8,066 nt of DNA. It comes from JALXCG01 sp026991065 [NCBI: Gemmatimonadota bacterium] (GTDB lineage Bacteria > GCA-2686955). Shown piece after piece: positions 1-7,044 of this stretch; position 1 is the stretch's first letter, and every line of letters starts with the position of its first letter. Position numbers and translations under genes: made by a program. The notes below the pieces were generated by a model. The model made no database searches, had not been told where the DNA came from, and saw only the letters and a list, made by a program, of their open reading frames with translations. The DNA lies in assembly GCA_026991065.1 (NCBI GenBank), contig JALXCG010000127.1, positions 1 through 8,066 of the forward strand, in the 5' to 3' direction.

Positions 1-321
1 GTGCTCCTGCATCCAGGCCATCTCATCCGTTTCCAGGGAGTCCGCCTCCAGCCCCCGGTAAACATCACCGGCGAAAGCCAGGACCGCCGCCTTGGATTCG
101 GTCGTCGCGAGAGGCAGCTCCAGCTTCTGGTAGCGTTCCCAGTTCAGCGTTGCTAGTGCCGGACTGAGCCGCATGAGTTGGCGGAGCTGGTCGGCGCTCG
201 CGGCCTTCATCAGCGCGATCAGTTCAGCGCTGTCCTGCATCAGAGCCGGCTCGGTGGTTGGCAAAGGCAGGGTTGCCGGAGCAAAGTCAAGCTTCTTCGC
301 GGGCGAGATCACTGCAAACAT
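1..321 (-). CDS. yaaA: Peroxide stress protein YaaA (UPF0246), N-terminal part, cut by window edge
   Basis: Reading the minus strand leftwards from 321 gives 107 uninterrupted codons that run off position 1. Recognisable family features are the N-terminal MFAVISPAKKLD (residues 1-12; E. coli YaaA begins MLILISPAKTLD), an LMRLS..LA.LN..R stretch from residue 49, and AFAGDVYRGLEA at residues 82-93 (E. coli AFKGDVYTGLQA). The family is usually about 250-260 residues, so well over half of the protein lies outside the window. In E. coli YaaA is a cytoplasmic protein that limits free iron and oxidative damage during peroxide stress; the same role here is inferred from homology. Start choice: 321 fits the family N-terminus. 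An in-frame ATG at 334-336 would add MSAPP, and a GTG at 343-345 is also possible; none has a clear Shine-Dalgarno, so a leaderless or weakly initiated mRNA is possible. It is divergent from the giant gene on its right. Confidence 0.93.
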   Translation of the reverse strand, partial: MFAVISPAKKLDFAPATLPLPTTEPALMQDSAELIALMKAASADQLRQLMRLSPALATLNWERYQKLELPLATTESKAAVLAFAGDVYRGLEADSLETDEMAWMQEH

Positions 322-383
322 GGGTGGGGCACTCATCCGGTTCACGGGGTGGAATTGGGGCGCGCGATGCCGCGGGAGCAGGA

Positions 384-389
384 ATCATA
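384..389 (-). promoter_or_regulatory. Candidate -10 box (TATGAT) for yaaA
   Basis: Read on the minus strand, 389 to 384 is TATGAT, five of six matches to the sigma-70 TATAAT consensus, in an otherwise GC-rich stretch. It lies 47 nt upstream of the ATG at 336 and 62 nt upstream of the ATG at 321. No convincing -35 box is found at 16-18 nt. The wider string GGCTATGATTC is nearly repeated upstream of the other minus-strand gene (GGTTATGATTC, 7938-7948), which modestly raises its credibility. Confidence 0.28.
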
Positions 390-435
390 GCCGGAGATCT
401 TGCGCCGGTGCGGGTTAGATGTTCTACTAAATCGA

Positions 436-454
436 ACACGCGATAATTGCGTGT
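436..454 (+). promoter_or_regulatory. Inverted repeat enclosing a GATAAT -10-like box, upstream of the giant gene
   Basis: ACACGC (436-441) is followed after 7 nt by its exact reverse complement GCGTGT (449-454). The plus-strand spacer contains GATAAT at 442-447, five of six matches to a -10 box. No good -35 box is seen upstream. If GATAAT is used, transcription would start near 454 and leave an untranslated leader of about 140 nt before the ATG at 594. The symmetric arms around the box resemble a repressor-type operator, but the site is short and could be chance. It lies between two divergent genes, so it could influence either. Confidence 0.3.
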
Positions 455-593
455 GCCCGAATTCTACCGATGGGCTTTGAACCATCCGCCCGCGCTGATT
501 CTGGGGGCTTGCGGTGATCGCCATTGCCGAAATGCAGACCGAGCGCGCGCTGGGGGAGGAGCCGTATTCATTACTCTTGCCGGGGGTTCCGCC

Positions 594-659
594 ATGGCAC
601 GCCATTTCTATGCTCTGCTGCTCACACTGGCCTTCTTTTGTGTTGGAAGTGCTCAGGCC
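594..659 (+). other. Signal peptide coding segment of the giant protein
   Basis: Residues 1-22 have a short basic start (MARH), a hydrophobic core (LLLTLAFFCVG) and an A-Q-A signal peptidase I site, giving a mature protein that begins IVYHSG. Cys16 lies in AFFC, which does not fit a lipobox, so a lipoprotein is unlikely. The thioredoxin-like neighbour ends its signal peptide with the same A-Q-A. Confidence 0.88.
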
Positions 660-3600
660 ATCGTCTACCACAGTGGCGAGATCACGACAGATGAGACCTG
701 GGTTGGAAACGGAGAAGTGCATGTCTTGCAGGGGCATGTTTATGTCAGGGCCGGCGCGACTCTGACCATCGCTCCCGGAGCGATCGTCAAGCCCCAGTCC
801 CGCTACGTGCTTTATGTGACCGGTGGGCGGCTGGTTGCGCAAGGACAACCCTCCAACCACGTGGTCTTCACCTCTTACAAAGACGATACCGCCGGTGGCG
901 ACACCAATGGCGACGGCAGCGGGTCGCAGCCCCTTGCGGGCGATTGGTACCGCCTGGATCTCGCCGATGCAGTGGGGAGTCGCATCGACTATTGCGAATT
1001 TCGTTATGGTGGATATTCAAGCCTGGGATTGGTGCGCCTCTACAATACGGTCTACAGTGCCGACCCCCCGAGCGTCTCCAATTCCACCTTCATGAACTCC
1101 GCGACCGATGGGATCTATCTGGATGGCGCCGCGGCGGTCGAACCATCGATCATCAGTTGCGACTTTTCGGCGATAGGCAGTTCCTCCTATGCCATCAACG
1201 CCAACTCCACCACCCTGCGCGCCACCATTTCACAGAATATCATCGACGCGGCCCGTGGGATCTATGTCCGCGGTGCGTCCACTGTGCAGCAGAATCTGAT
1301 CAGCAACGCCACCGACTGGGCCATCCGCATGGATGGTAGCGGCGCAATCATTCGCAGCAACGCCACCAGTGGCGACACCCACTACGGCTTCTACGCCAAT
1401 GACGCAAATTCCTTGGTCGGCGAGTTGACCAACAATGACTTTTGCGGCGTGGGTGTGTTTCCGGCGCGGGTTGCCGCGGAGGATGTGCGCTGGCTGACCA
1501 GCAACTCTCTGGTCTGTGAGGACGCGGTTGGGTATGAAGTGGTCGGCGGCACCCTGGCGACGACCGCGACCTGGAATGATCTCGGCAAACCCTATGTGCT
1601 CACCGGAACCCACATCACCATTCCGGCGGATCGCGCTTTGGACATCGAAGAGGGGACCATCTTCAAGTTCCGCGACCGCCTGGTGGTCTATGCCTATGGT
1701 CCGCTCAGGGCCATCGGCACCGACACCGCGCCGATCATCTGGACCTCCTTCAAGGACGACAGTGTCGGTGGCGACACCAATCAAGACGGAAACCTCACTT
1801 CACCGGCACCCGCCGACTGGTATCAGATTCGACTTCAGGATGCGGTCAACGCAAAACTCAACTACTGCGATTTCCGCTATGCCGGCTACGGCAATCTCGG
1901 CTCAATCTACATGAGCTACAGCACCTTCACCAGCGCGCCGCCGGAGATCTCGCACTGCAATTTCAGCAACAGCTCATCTTACGGGATCTACTATACCGGC
2001 GGTGCGTCGATCGCCCCGGAGGTGAGCTTCTGCACCTTCTCCGACCTGAGTGACTATGCCATCTACGGCAGCAGCACAGCCTTCCGCGCGGGGTTGGTCG
2101 GCAATCAGATCACGGCCAGCCGGGGGATCTATCTGCGGGGCCCGGCAGTGGCGCGTAACAACACGATCACCGATGCCTCCGAGTGGGCGTTCCGGATCGC
2201 GGGTTCCGGTGCAGTGGTTGACAGCAATACTACCTTGGGATCCACCGGTTACGCGCTCTATGTTGACGACAATACCTACACCCTGCAGAGTTTCGATGGC
2301 AACAATCTTCACGGAACCGGTCCATTCCCACTGCGGGTTGCCGCGGAAAACGTAAACTCGATCAATGCCAATGCCTACGTCTGGACCGGTGCTCGTGGGT
2401 TCGAGTGTCTGGGCGGAACCATCGACTCCAACATCTCCTGGAACAAGACCATGGTGCCGGTGGTGGTCCTCGACAGCCACGTGACCATCGACGCCGGTGC
2501 GACCCTGACCATCAATCCCGGCGCCATTGTGAAGTGGCGTGACCAGTTGGTTCTCTACGTCAACGGTCGCCTGGATGCAGTTGGGACCGAGGCCGAGCCG
2601 ATTATCTTCACCTCGTATAAGGATGACACTGCCGGCGGCGACACCAACGGCGACGGCTCCGCGACCCAACCCTCGCCCGGCGACTGGTATCAAGTCCGCC
2701 TGCAGGATTCCATCAACTCTCACATGCGTTACTGCGATCTTCGCTATGGCGGCGCCGGCAATATCGGTCTCCTCTACTTGACCTATGGGAACTACATCGA
2801 TACTCCGCCGATCATCAATGATTGCGTATTCAGCCACAGCTCCTCCCACGGCATCTACTACACCGGTGGCGCTGCGATCGAGCCGCTGATCACCGACAAC
2901 GTTTTCGCGGACAACAGCAACTACGCCATCTACGGCTACTCGACCACCGCCCTGCCGACGATCGCCCGGAATGCCATTACCGGCACCGACGGCATCTATG
3001 TCCGCAGTGCGGCGCAGATCCTCAATAACACCATTACCGATGCGACCAACTACGCATTCCGGATTGCCGGAAGCGGTGCCGATATTACCAACAACACGAC
3101 CCAGGGAAACACCAACTACGCCGTCTATGTGGATGACGGAGACCACACCCTGGGGAGTTTCTCCGGCAATAGTTTCGCCGGAACCGGCGCCTACCCGCTG
3201 CGCCTTCACGCCGATGACATGCGCAAGATCGCGCTTAATAGCATCTCCGGCTGGACCGGCGCCCTGGCATTCAAGTGCACGGGCGGAACTCTCACGCAGA
3301 GCGCGACCTGGCCGGTCGGAATGCCGATCCAGATGGAGTACACCCACACCACGGTGGCCGCCGGCGACACGCTGACTCTGCCCGCCGGATCGGCTCTGAA
3401 GTACCGCGACAGGCTCCTGCTCTATGTCCGCGGGACCCTGATCGCCGACGGCACCCCCGGCGCCCCGGTCTATTTCACCTCCGCCAAGGATGACGCGGTG
3501 GGGGGAGACACCAACGGCGACGGCAATGCCACCACTCCCGCGCCGGGAGATTGGTACCGCATTCAGTTTGAAGACAGTCCCGGCAGCCTCATGGACAACG

Positions 3601-6600
3601 TTCATGTGCTCTATGGAGGCTATTCCAGCAGTGGCGCGGTGCGCGTCTACCATACTCTCTGGGTGGATCCGGCACCGAAGATTCAGAATTGTACGATCAG
3701 CCAGAGCAGCACTCAGGGAATCTATCTTGATGGCGGATCCGCCTCGGTCCCAACCGTTGCCGGCAACACCATCGACAACTGTTCCGATTGGGCGATCCAC
3801 AGCAACTCTACCACTCTGGCGCCCAATATCACCGACAATGTGATCGACGGCGCTCGCGGCATCTACGTCCGCGGTCCCTCCTACATCGCTCGCAACCTGG
3901 TCTCCAATGCAAGCGACTATGCGATCCGCATCGGCGGCAGCGGTTGCAATGTGGCCAGCAACGCGACCAACGGTTCCACCAACTACGCGCTCTATGTCGA
4001 TGACGGCGCTTTCACCCTGGACAATCTCTCCAACAATACTTTCGGCGGCTCCGGTGTTTGGCCCCTGCGCCTCCATGCCGACGATGTTCGTCGCATCGCC
4101 GCCAACACCATCACCTATCCCAATCTCCTCGGGTTCAAGGTGGTTGGCGGCACACTCTCCACCGACGCCGTATGGCACGCGGGTGTGCCACTGGTGATCC
4201 AATATACGAACGTGACGGTCCCCGACGGCGTGACCCTGACCATGGAGCCCGGCACCATCGTCAAATTCGACGCCCGCGTCTATTTCTATGTCTATGGGCA
4301 GCTACTCTCCGATGGCACCGGACAGGATTCCATCTACTTCACTTCCTACAAGGATGACTCCGCGGGTGGCGATACCAACAACGACGGCACCACCACCTCT
4401 CCCGCGCCCGGCGACTGGTATCGAATCCAGATCCAGGATGCCCCCGGCAGCAGGCTGACTCGCACCGTTGTGCGCTATGCCGGCTATAACAACGTCGGGG
4501 CGGTTCGACTCTACGATTCCATCACCTCGACCCCCGCGCCGGTTGTGCAGAACTGCACCATCGAAAACAGCGCCTCCTATGGCATCTATGTCGATGGTGG
4601 CGGCGGTGCAACCCCCGACCTTTCGGGCAACAGCTTCACCGGCTGTGGCGACTACGCCATCTACGCCAACACCACGACCCAGTTGCCGACCATTTCCCAG
4701 AACCAGATCGACGGTCCGCGCGGCGTCTACACCCGCTCCAACTGCAGCGTGACCCAGAACGCCGTGCAAAACGCCACCGATTGGGCATTCCGGGTGGCTG
4801 CCGGAGCCCCTACCCTGAACTCCAACACCACCAGCGGTAGCACCGGCTACGCGGTCTTCTGCGACAGCGGCACCGCATTCACCAGTTTCGCCGGCAACAC
4901 ATTCAATGGCACTGGGCTCTATCCGCTGCGGATTCCCGTCGACGAGGTGCGCCGCCTGCCCGGCAACACCATCAACTGGCCGGGCGCGCTGGCCATTGAA
5001 CTTTTCGGCGGGACCATCGCGACTTCGGCTACCTGGTACAACACCGGCCTCCCTTACATCATGCTTGGCGCCAGCAGCACTGTAAATGCTGGCGTTACCC
5101 TGACCCTGGATGCCGGCGTGATCCTGAAATGGAATCGCTATGCCATGACCGTGAACGGCTCGCTGATCTGCCAGGGCAACGCGGCCAACCCGGTGGTCTT
5201 TACCTCTTACCGCGACGATGATTGGGGTGGAGACAGCAACAATGATGGCAACGCCAGCCAACCGGCCGCCGGAGATTGGTATTATCTCTACTTCCCCAAC
5301 TCCGCCGCTTCCGGTCAGATCGCGTATACGCGTTTCCTTTACGGCGGCTATTCCAATGGTTACACCGTTTATGCCCGCGACAACGATCTCACCATGACCG
5401 ACTCGGTGATCAATCACGGCACCACCTACGGTCTCTATCTCTACAACTCCTCCGGCAACATTACCCGTACCACGCTGCGCAATCAGCAATACGGAGCCTA
5501 CTGCACGGCCGGATCCGCGACCCGTTTCAATCGCTGCAACATCGACAACAACAGCACCTACGGGCTCTACAACGCCGATGCCGGGCTCACCGTCAATGCC
5601 GCCGGTTGCTGGTGGGGTAGCGACACCGGCCCCTACCACGCCAGCAGCAACCCGACCGGTCAGGGCAATGCGGTCTCCGACTATGTAACCTACGCTCCCT
5701 GGAGCAACTTCGAGTTCCTTCCGGACGATGTTGTGGTCGACCTGACCTCTTTCCAGTCCATTGTGCCTCGGGGCGGCTCTCTCGACTTCCGCGAAGTGAT
5801 CGCCAATACCAGCACGGAGGCGAAGAGCTTCCAGAAGCGCTTCCTGGTTTACAACGGCGTCGGCCAACTCTACTACCAGTTCCCGCCCGTGCCGGTCAAC
5901 CTGGCGCCCGAGCAGAGTCAAACCACCATCTACACGCTCACAGTTCCCGGGAACGTGCCGGTGGACTTCTACACCCTCGAATCCTACCTCTACGACGGCC
6001 CCACCCACCTCGATTCCGACAGCATTCAGGTGCAGGTGATCGAGCATGCCCCGTCCGACCCGGAGCGGGTAGCCAGCAGCGCAAGCGCAGCCGTGGCGGA
6101 TGATCGCGGCGCGGCCCCCGGCGGTTTGCGGGCGCTTTCCTCGGGCACTGGCGGTGGCTCCGCCCGCGGCAGCCGCGGCGACGACCTCGCCGGCATCGCG
6201 ACCACCCGCAGCGTCGAGAAGCGCGCTCCCGTGGCGCGCTGGACCCTCACCATCGAATCGCGCACCTTTAGCGGTGGTTCAGAGCCGCGCCTGGAGAGTG
6301 TCTCCGTGACTGTTCTGGAGGGCGAGCCGGTGAGCCCGGAGGCCAAGGCGGAAGCCCTTGACGCCGCGCGCGAGCTGGGTCTCGTGCCGGATGACGCGGG
6401 GAGCGATTCGCCCCAGGACCAGCCGACCGTGGATGAGAACCGCTCGCGGCCGACCCCGCGGCACTTCGGTCTGGCTCCGGCCGCGCCCAATCCCTTCAAC
6501 CCACGGACGACGCTGCGCTTCGCCTTGACCGAAGCAAGCTACGCGCGCCTGGTGGTTTACGACAGCTCCGGTCGCCGCGTGGCAACCCTGCTGGAGGGGG

Positions 6601-6737
6601 AGCGGGCAGCCGGTGAATACGCCGTGACCTGGGACGGCCGCAACGATCAGGGTCGCGCCGTGCCGAGTGGTGTCTATCACGCGCTGCTGGAAGCCGGCGA
6701 GAACCGCGCCTTGCGGCGTCTCCTCCTGGTGAAGTAG
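594..6737 (+). CDS. Giant secreted six-module beta-helix protein with Ig-like and C-terminal sorting-like domains
   Basis: A 2047-residue exported protein of unknown substrate. Order: signal peptide 1-22; six modules at 23-313, 314-602, 603-892, 893-1180, 1181-1467 and 1468-1708; Ig-like domain 1709-1818; low-complexity linker 1819-1959; FlgD-like / type-A sorting-like domain 1960-2047. Each module begins with a GGT(L/I)...TW strand set and a TLT..PG..(V/L)K turn. It continues through FTS.KDD..GGDTN.DG and GDWY, then five to six PbH1-type coils (AIY, GIYVRG, AFRI.GSG, YALYVDD). This is the pattern of right-handed parallel beta-helices, which in known cases bind or cleave polysaccharide or act as adhesins; no pectate-lyase-type catalytic set is evident, so a structural or adhesive role is my inference. 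The ATG at 594 is chosen because a signal peptide starts exactly there; a longer in-frame reading from TTG 447 would bury it behind 49 residues. Only a weak GGGGG precedes the ATG. There are 22 cysteines after the signal peptide. Cell-surface location is inferred. Confidence 0.93.
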   Translation: MARHFYALLLTLAFFCVGSAQAIVYHSGEITTDETWVGNGEVHVLQGHVYVRAGATLTIAPGAIVKPQSRYVLYVTGGRLVAQGQPSNHVVFTSYKDDTAGGDTNGDGSGSQPLAGDWYRLDLADAVGSRIDYCEFRYGGYSSLGLVRLYNTVYSADPPSVSNSTFMNSATDGIYLDGAAAVEPSIISCDFSAIGSSSYAINANSTTLRATISQNIIDAARGIYVRGASTVQQNLISNATDWAIRMDGSGAIIRSNATSGDTHYGFYANDANSLVGELTNNDFCGVGVFPARVAAEDVRWLTSNSLVCEDAVGYEVVGGTLATTATWNDLGKPYVLTGTHITIPADRALDIEEGTIFKFRDRLVVYAYGPLRAIGTDTAPIIWTSFKDDSVGGDTNQDGNLTSPAPADWYQIRLQDAVNAKLNYCDFRYAGYGNLGSIYMSYSTFTSAPPEISHCNFSNSSSYGIYYTGGASIAPEVSFCTFSDLSDYAIYGSSTAFRAGLVGNQITASRGIYLRGPAVARNNTITDASEWAFRIAGSGAVVDSNTTLGSTGYALYVDDNTYTLQSFDGNNLHGTGPFPLRVAAENVNSINANAYVWTGARGFECLGGTIDSNISWNKTMVPVVVLDSHVTIDAGATLTINPGAIVKWRDQLVLYVNGRLDAVGTEAEPIIFTSYKDDTAGGDTNGDGSATQPSPGDWYQVRLQDSINSHMRYCDLRYGGAGNIGLLYLTYGNYIDTPPIINDCVFSHSSSHGIYYTGGAAIEPLITDNVFADNSNYAIYGYSTTALPTIARNAITGTDGIYVRSAAQILNNTITDATNYAFRIAGSGADITNNTTQGNTNYAVYVDDGDHTLGSFSGNSFAGTGAYPLRLHADDMRKIALNSISGWTGALAFKCTGGTLTQSATWPVGMPIQMEYTHTTVAAGDTLTLPAGSALKYRDRLLLYVRGTLIADGTPGAPVYFTSAKDDAVGGDTNGDGNATTPAPGDWYRIQFEDSPGSLMDNVHVLYGGYSSSGAVRVYHTLWVDPAPKIQNCTISQSSTQGIYLDGGSASVPTVAGNTIDNCSDWAIHSNSTTLAPNITDNVIDGARGIYVRGPSYIARNLVSNASDYAIRIGGSGCNVASNATNGSTNYALYVDDGAFTLDNLSNNTFGGSGVWPLRLHADDVRRIAANTITYPNLLGFKVVGGTLSTDAVWHAGVPLVIQYTNVTVPDGVTLTMEPGTIVKFDARVYFYVYGQLLSDGTGQDSIYFTSYKDDSAGGDTNNDGTTTSPAPGDWYRIQIQDAPGSRLTRTVVRYAGYNNVGAVRLYDSITSTPAPVVQNCTIENSASYGIYVDGGGGATPDLSGNSFTGCGDYAIYANTTTQLPTISQNQIDGPRGVYTRSNCSVTQNAVQNATDWAFRVAAGAPTLNSNTTSGSTGYAVFCDSGTAFTSFAGNTFNGTGLYPLRIPVDEVRRLPGNTINWPGALAIELFGGTIATSATWYNTGLPYIMLGASSTVNAGVTLTLDAGVILKWNRYAMTVNGSLICQGNAANPVVFTSYRDDDWGGDSNNDGNASQPAAGDWYYLYFPNSAASGQIAYTRFLYGGYSNGYTVYARDNDLTMTDSVINHGTTYGLYLYNSSGNITRTTLRNQQYGAYCTAGSATRFNRCNIDNNSTYGLYNADAGLTVNAAGCWWGSDTGPYHASSNPTGQGNAVSDYVTYAPWSNFEFLPDDVVVDLTSFQSIVPRGGSLDFREVIANTSTEAKSFQKRFLVYNGVGQLYYQFPPVPVNLAPEQSQTTIYTLTVPGNVPVDFYTLESYLYDGPTHLDSDSIQVQVIEHAPSDPERVASSASAAVADDRGAAPGGLRALSSGTGGGSARGSRGDDLAGIATTRSVEKRAPVARWTLTIESRTFSGGSEPRLESVSVTVLEGEPVSPEAKAEALDAARELGLVPDDAGSDSPQDQPTVDENRSRPTPRHFGLAPAAPNPFNPRTTLRFALTEASYARLVVYDSSGRRVATLLEGERAAGEYAVTWDGRNDQGRAVPSGVYHALLEAGENRALRRLLLVK
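660..5717 (+). repeat. Six tandem ~288-residue beta-helix modules (in-frame coding repeat)
   Basis: Module starts are at 660, 1533, 2400, 3270, 4134 and 4995, so the periods are 291, 289, 290, 288 and 287 codons; the sixth copy is 241 codons. The KDD anchor (first Asp codon) falls at 882, 1755, 2622, 3489, 4353 and 5214. The calcium-type D-x-N-x-D-G loop lies at 900-917, 1773-1790, 2640-2657, 3507-3524, 4371-4388 and 5232-5249. Copy 2 has ADW in place of GDW, and copy 6 has RDD for KDD and DSN for DTN. Third codon positions differ freely between copies, so this is an old, diverged protein-level repeat rather than a recent DNA amplification. Copy 6 lacks the P-L-R...DDVR motif found near the end of copies 1-5. 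It ends instead with CWWGSDTGPYHASSNPTG and VSDYV.YAPW, a cap commonly seen at the end of bacterial beta-helix proteins. Confidence 0.92.
5718..6047 (+). other. Ig-like (CARDB-type) domain of the giant protein
   Basis: Residues 1709-1818 leave the beta-helix pattern. They show alternating strands typical of an Ig-like beta-sandwich: VDLTSFQSIVPRGG, an FREVIANTST strand with an N-x-T turn, then TLTVPGNVPVDFYTLESYL. The TVPGN (residues 1783-1787) followed by a Y.....L strand is matched in the C-terminal domain of the thioredoxin-like protein at 7045-7875. The likely role is a spacer or stalk between the helix and the anchoring end. The family name is my inference from the pattern. Confidence 0.6.
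6048..6470 (+). other. Low-complexity linker of the giant protein
   Basis: Residues 1819-1959 are rich in Ala, Gly, Ser, Arg, Asp and Glu and poor in the Asn, Tyr and Ile that dominate the modules; the DNA is also visibly more GC-rich here. A central part (about 1880-1930, including WTLTIESRTFSGGSE and a helix-like SPEAKAEALDAARELG) could be a small folded element that I do not recognise. Flexible linkers before a C-terminal sorting domain are usual in this group of bacteria. Confidence 0.6.
6471..6734 (+). other. C-terminal FlgD-like / type-A sorting-like domain
   Basis: The last 88 residues (1960-2047) read L-A-P-A-A-PNPFNPRTTLRFAL, then VVYDSSGRRVATLLEGE, GEYAVTWDGRNDQGRAVPSG, VYHALLEAG and a basic end, RRLLLVK. 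This is the classic seven-stranded FlgD-Ig / T9SS type-A-like C-terminus found on many exported proteins of the FCB superphylum. In Bacteroidota such domains direct passage through the type IX system; whether this organism uses that system cannot be told from the window. Confidence 0.88.
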
Positions 6738-6779
6738 AAGCGACTGCAGGCGCGCAGCCGTAGCGCGCTGCTCTGCGCC

Positions 6780-6815
6780 GCGGCGGGCCGGGGTTTCACG
6801 CCCCGGGTCCGCCGC
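6780..6815 (+). terminator. Strong GC hairpin, probable terminator of the giant gene
   Basis: GCGGCGG (6780-6786) pairs with CCGCCGC (6809-6815). Inside that, CCGGGG (6788-6793) pairs with CCCCGG (6801-6806) around a 7-nt loop, with a G/GT internal loop between the two stems. That is 13 G-C pairs starting 42 nt after the stop codon. There is no T-run on either side (CTTGCTTCCC follows on the plus strand), so it is not a textbook intrinsic terminator. It could stop transcription without a U-tract, act on both strands, or just protect the 3' end. Confidence 0.42.
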
Positions 6816-6981
6816 TTGCTTCCCAGCGCCGGAACTTCGCGCTCCTTGTTCGCGTAGCAGTCAACGATCCAAAGAGCCATCCGCTGACACCCGCGGAGTT
6901 CTGGTCGCCGAAGTGGTCGAGGAGCTGCGGCGGAAGTAAGCCCGGCTCTCCCGGCCGCCCTTCAACAGAAGAAGCGCCCGC

Positions 6982-7006
6982 CGCTCCCTGCCCGGAGGCC
7001 GGAGCG
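6982..7006 (-). terminator. Hairpin beyond the thioredoxin-like gene, possible terminator
   Basis: CGCTCC (6982-6987) pairs with GGAGCG (7001-7006), with an inner GCC/GGC stem (6990-6992 with 6997-6999) around a CGGA loop. On the minus strand it starts 38 nt after the TAG stop at 7045 and is followed after several G/C bases by CTTCTTCTGTT, a poor U-tract. It mirrors the hairpin past the giant gene. Confidence 0.3.
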
Positions 7007-7044
7007 ACAGGCGCCGAAAGAAGCCGATCTAACCCGAAAAAGCG

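Larger units (their letters stand above)
6738..7044. other. Convergent intergenic region (307 bp)
   Basis: The stretch lies between the stop of the giant gene and the stop of the thioredoxin-like gene. It is GC-rich and holds two hairpins, 6780-6815 and 6982-7006, plus a smaller inverted repeat (GCGCAG 6752-6757 with CTGCGC 6773-6778) enclosing the palindrome AGCGCGCT (6762-6769). The plus-strand reading that ends at TAA 6937-6939 has no start codon with a ribosome-binding site. I see no convincing gene or small RNA. Confidence 0.7.

Noticed and set aside
173-446. Several short plus-strand frames
   Set aside because: They lie opposite the yaaA coding strand or its leader, and their Ser/Arg/Gly-rich translations are typical antisense products.
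447-593. In-frame upstream extension of the giant protein to a TTG codon at 447
   Set aside because: It would place 49 residues before a well-formed signal peptide starting at ATG 594, and the TTG lies inside the 436-454 inverted repeat.
639-641. Lipoprotein attachment at Cys16 of the giant protein
   Set aside because: AFFC does not match the lipobox, and a good A-Q-A site follows at residues 20-22.
342-860. 172-codon minus-strand frame overlapping the start of the giant gene
   Set aside because: It overlaps the signal peptide region and the divergent promoter region and has no recognisable motif.
1974-4202. 742-codon open frame on the minus strand
   Set aside because: It is fully antisense to modules 2-5. 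Its length follows from the sense gene's preference for G/C in third positions; the protein is a monotonous Val/Gly/Asp/Ala mix with no recognisable domain.
900-5249. Dockerin domains (from the DxNxDG loops)
   Set aside because: Dockerins have two such loops about 30 residues apart with helices; here there is one per 288 residues within a beta-rich context.
660-5717. Regular repeats considered as a CRISPR or satellite array
   Set aside because: The repeat unit is about 866 bp, stays in frame, is conserved at protein rather than DNA level and has no short direct repeat-spacer pattern.
4302-6047. 581-codon open frame on the minus strand
   Set aside because: Same reason: antisense to modules 5-6 and the Ig-like domain, with the same biased composition and no domain or ribosome-binding site seen.
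6733-6939. Plus-strand frame ending in ...GVLVAEVVEELRRK, possibly a gene remnant
   Set aside because: The last 16 residues look protein-like, but there is no usable start or ribosome-binding site and the rest is Arg/Pro/Ala-rich; chance in GC-rich DNA is simpler.
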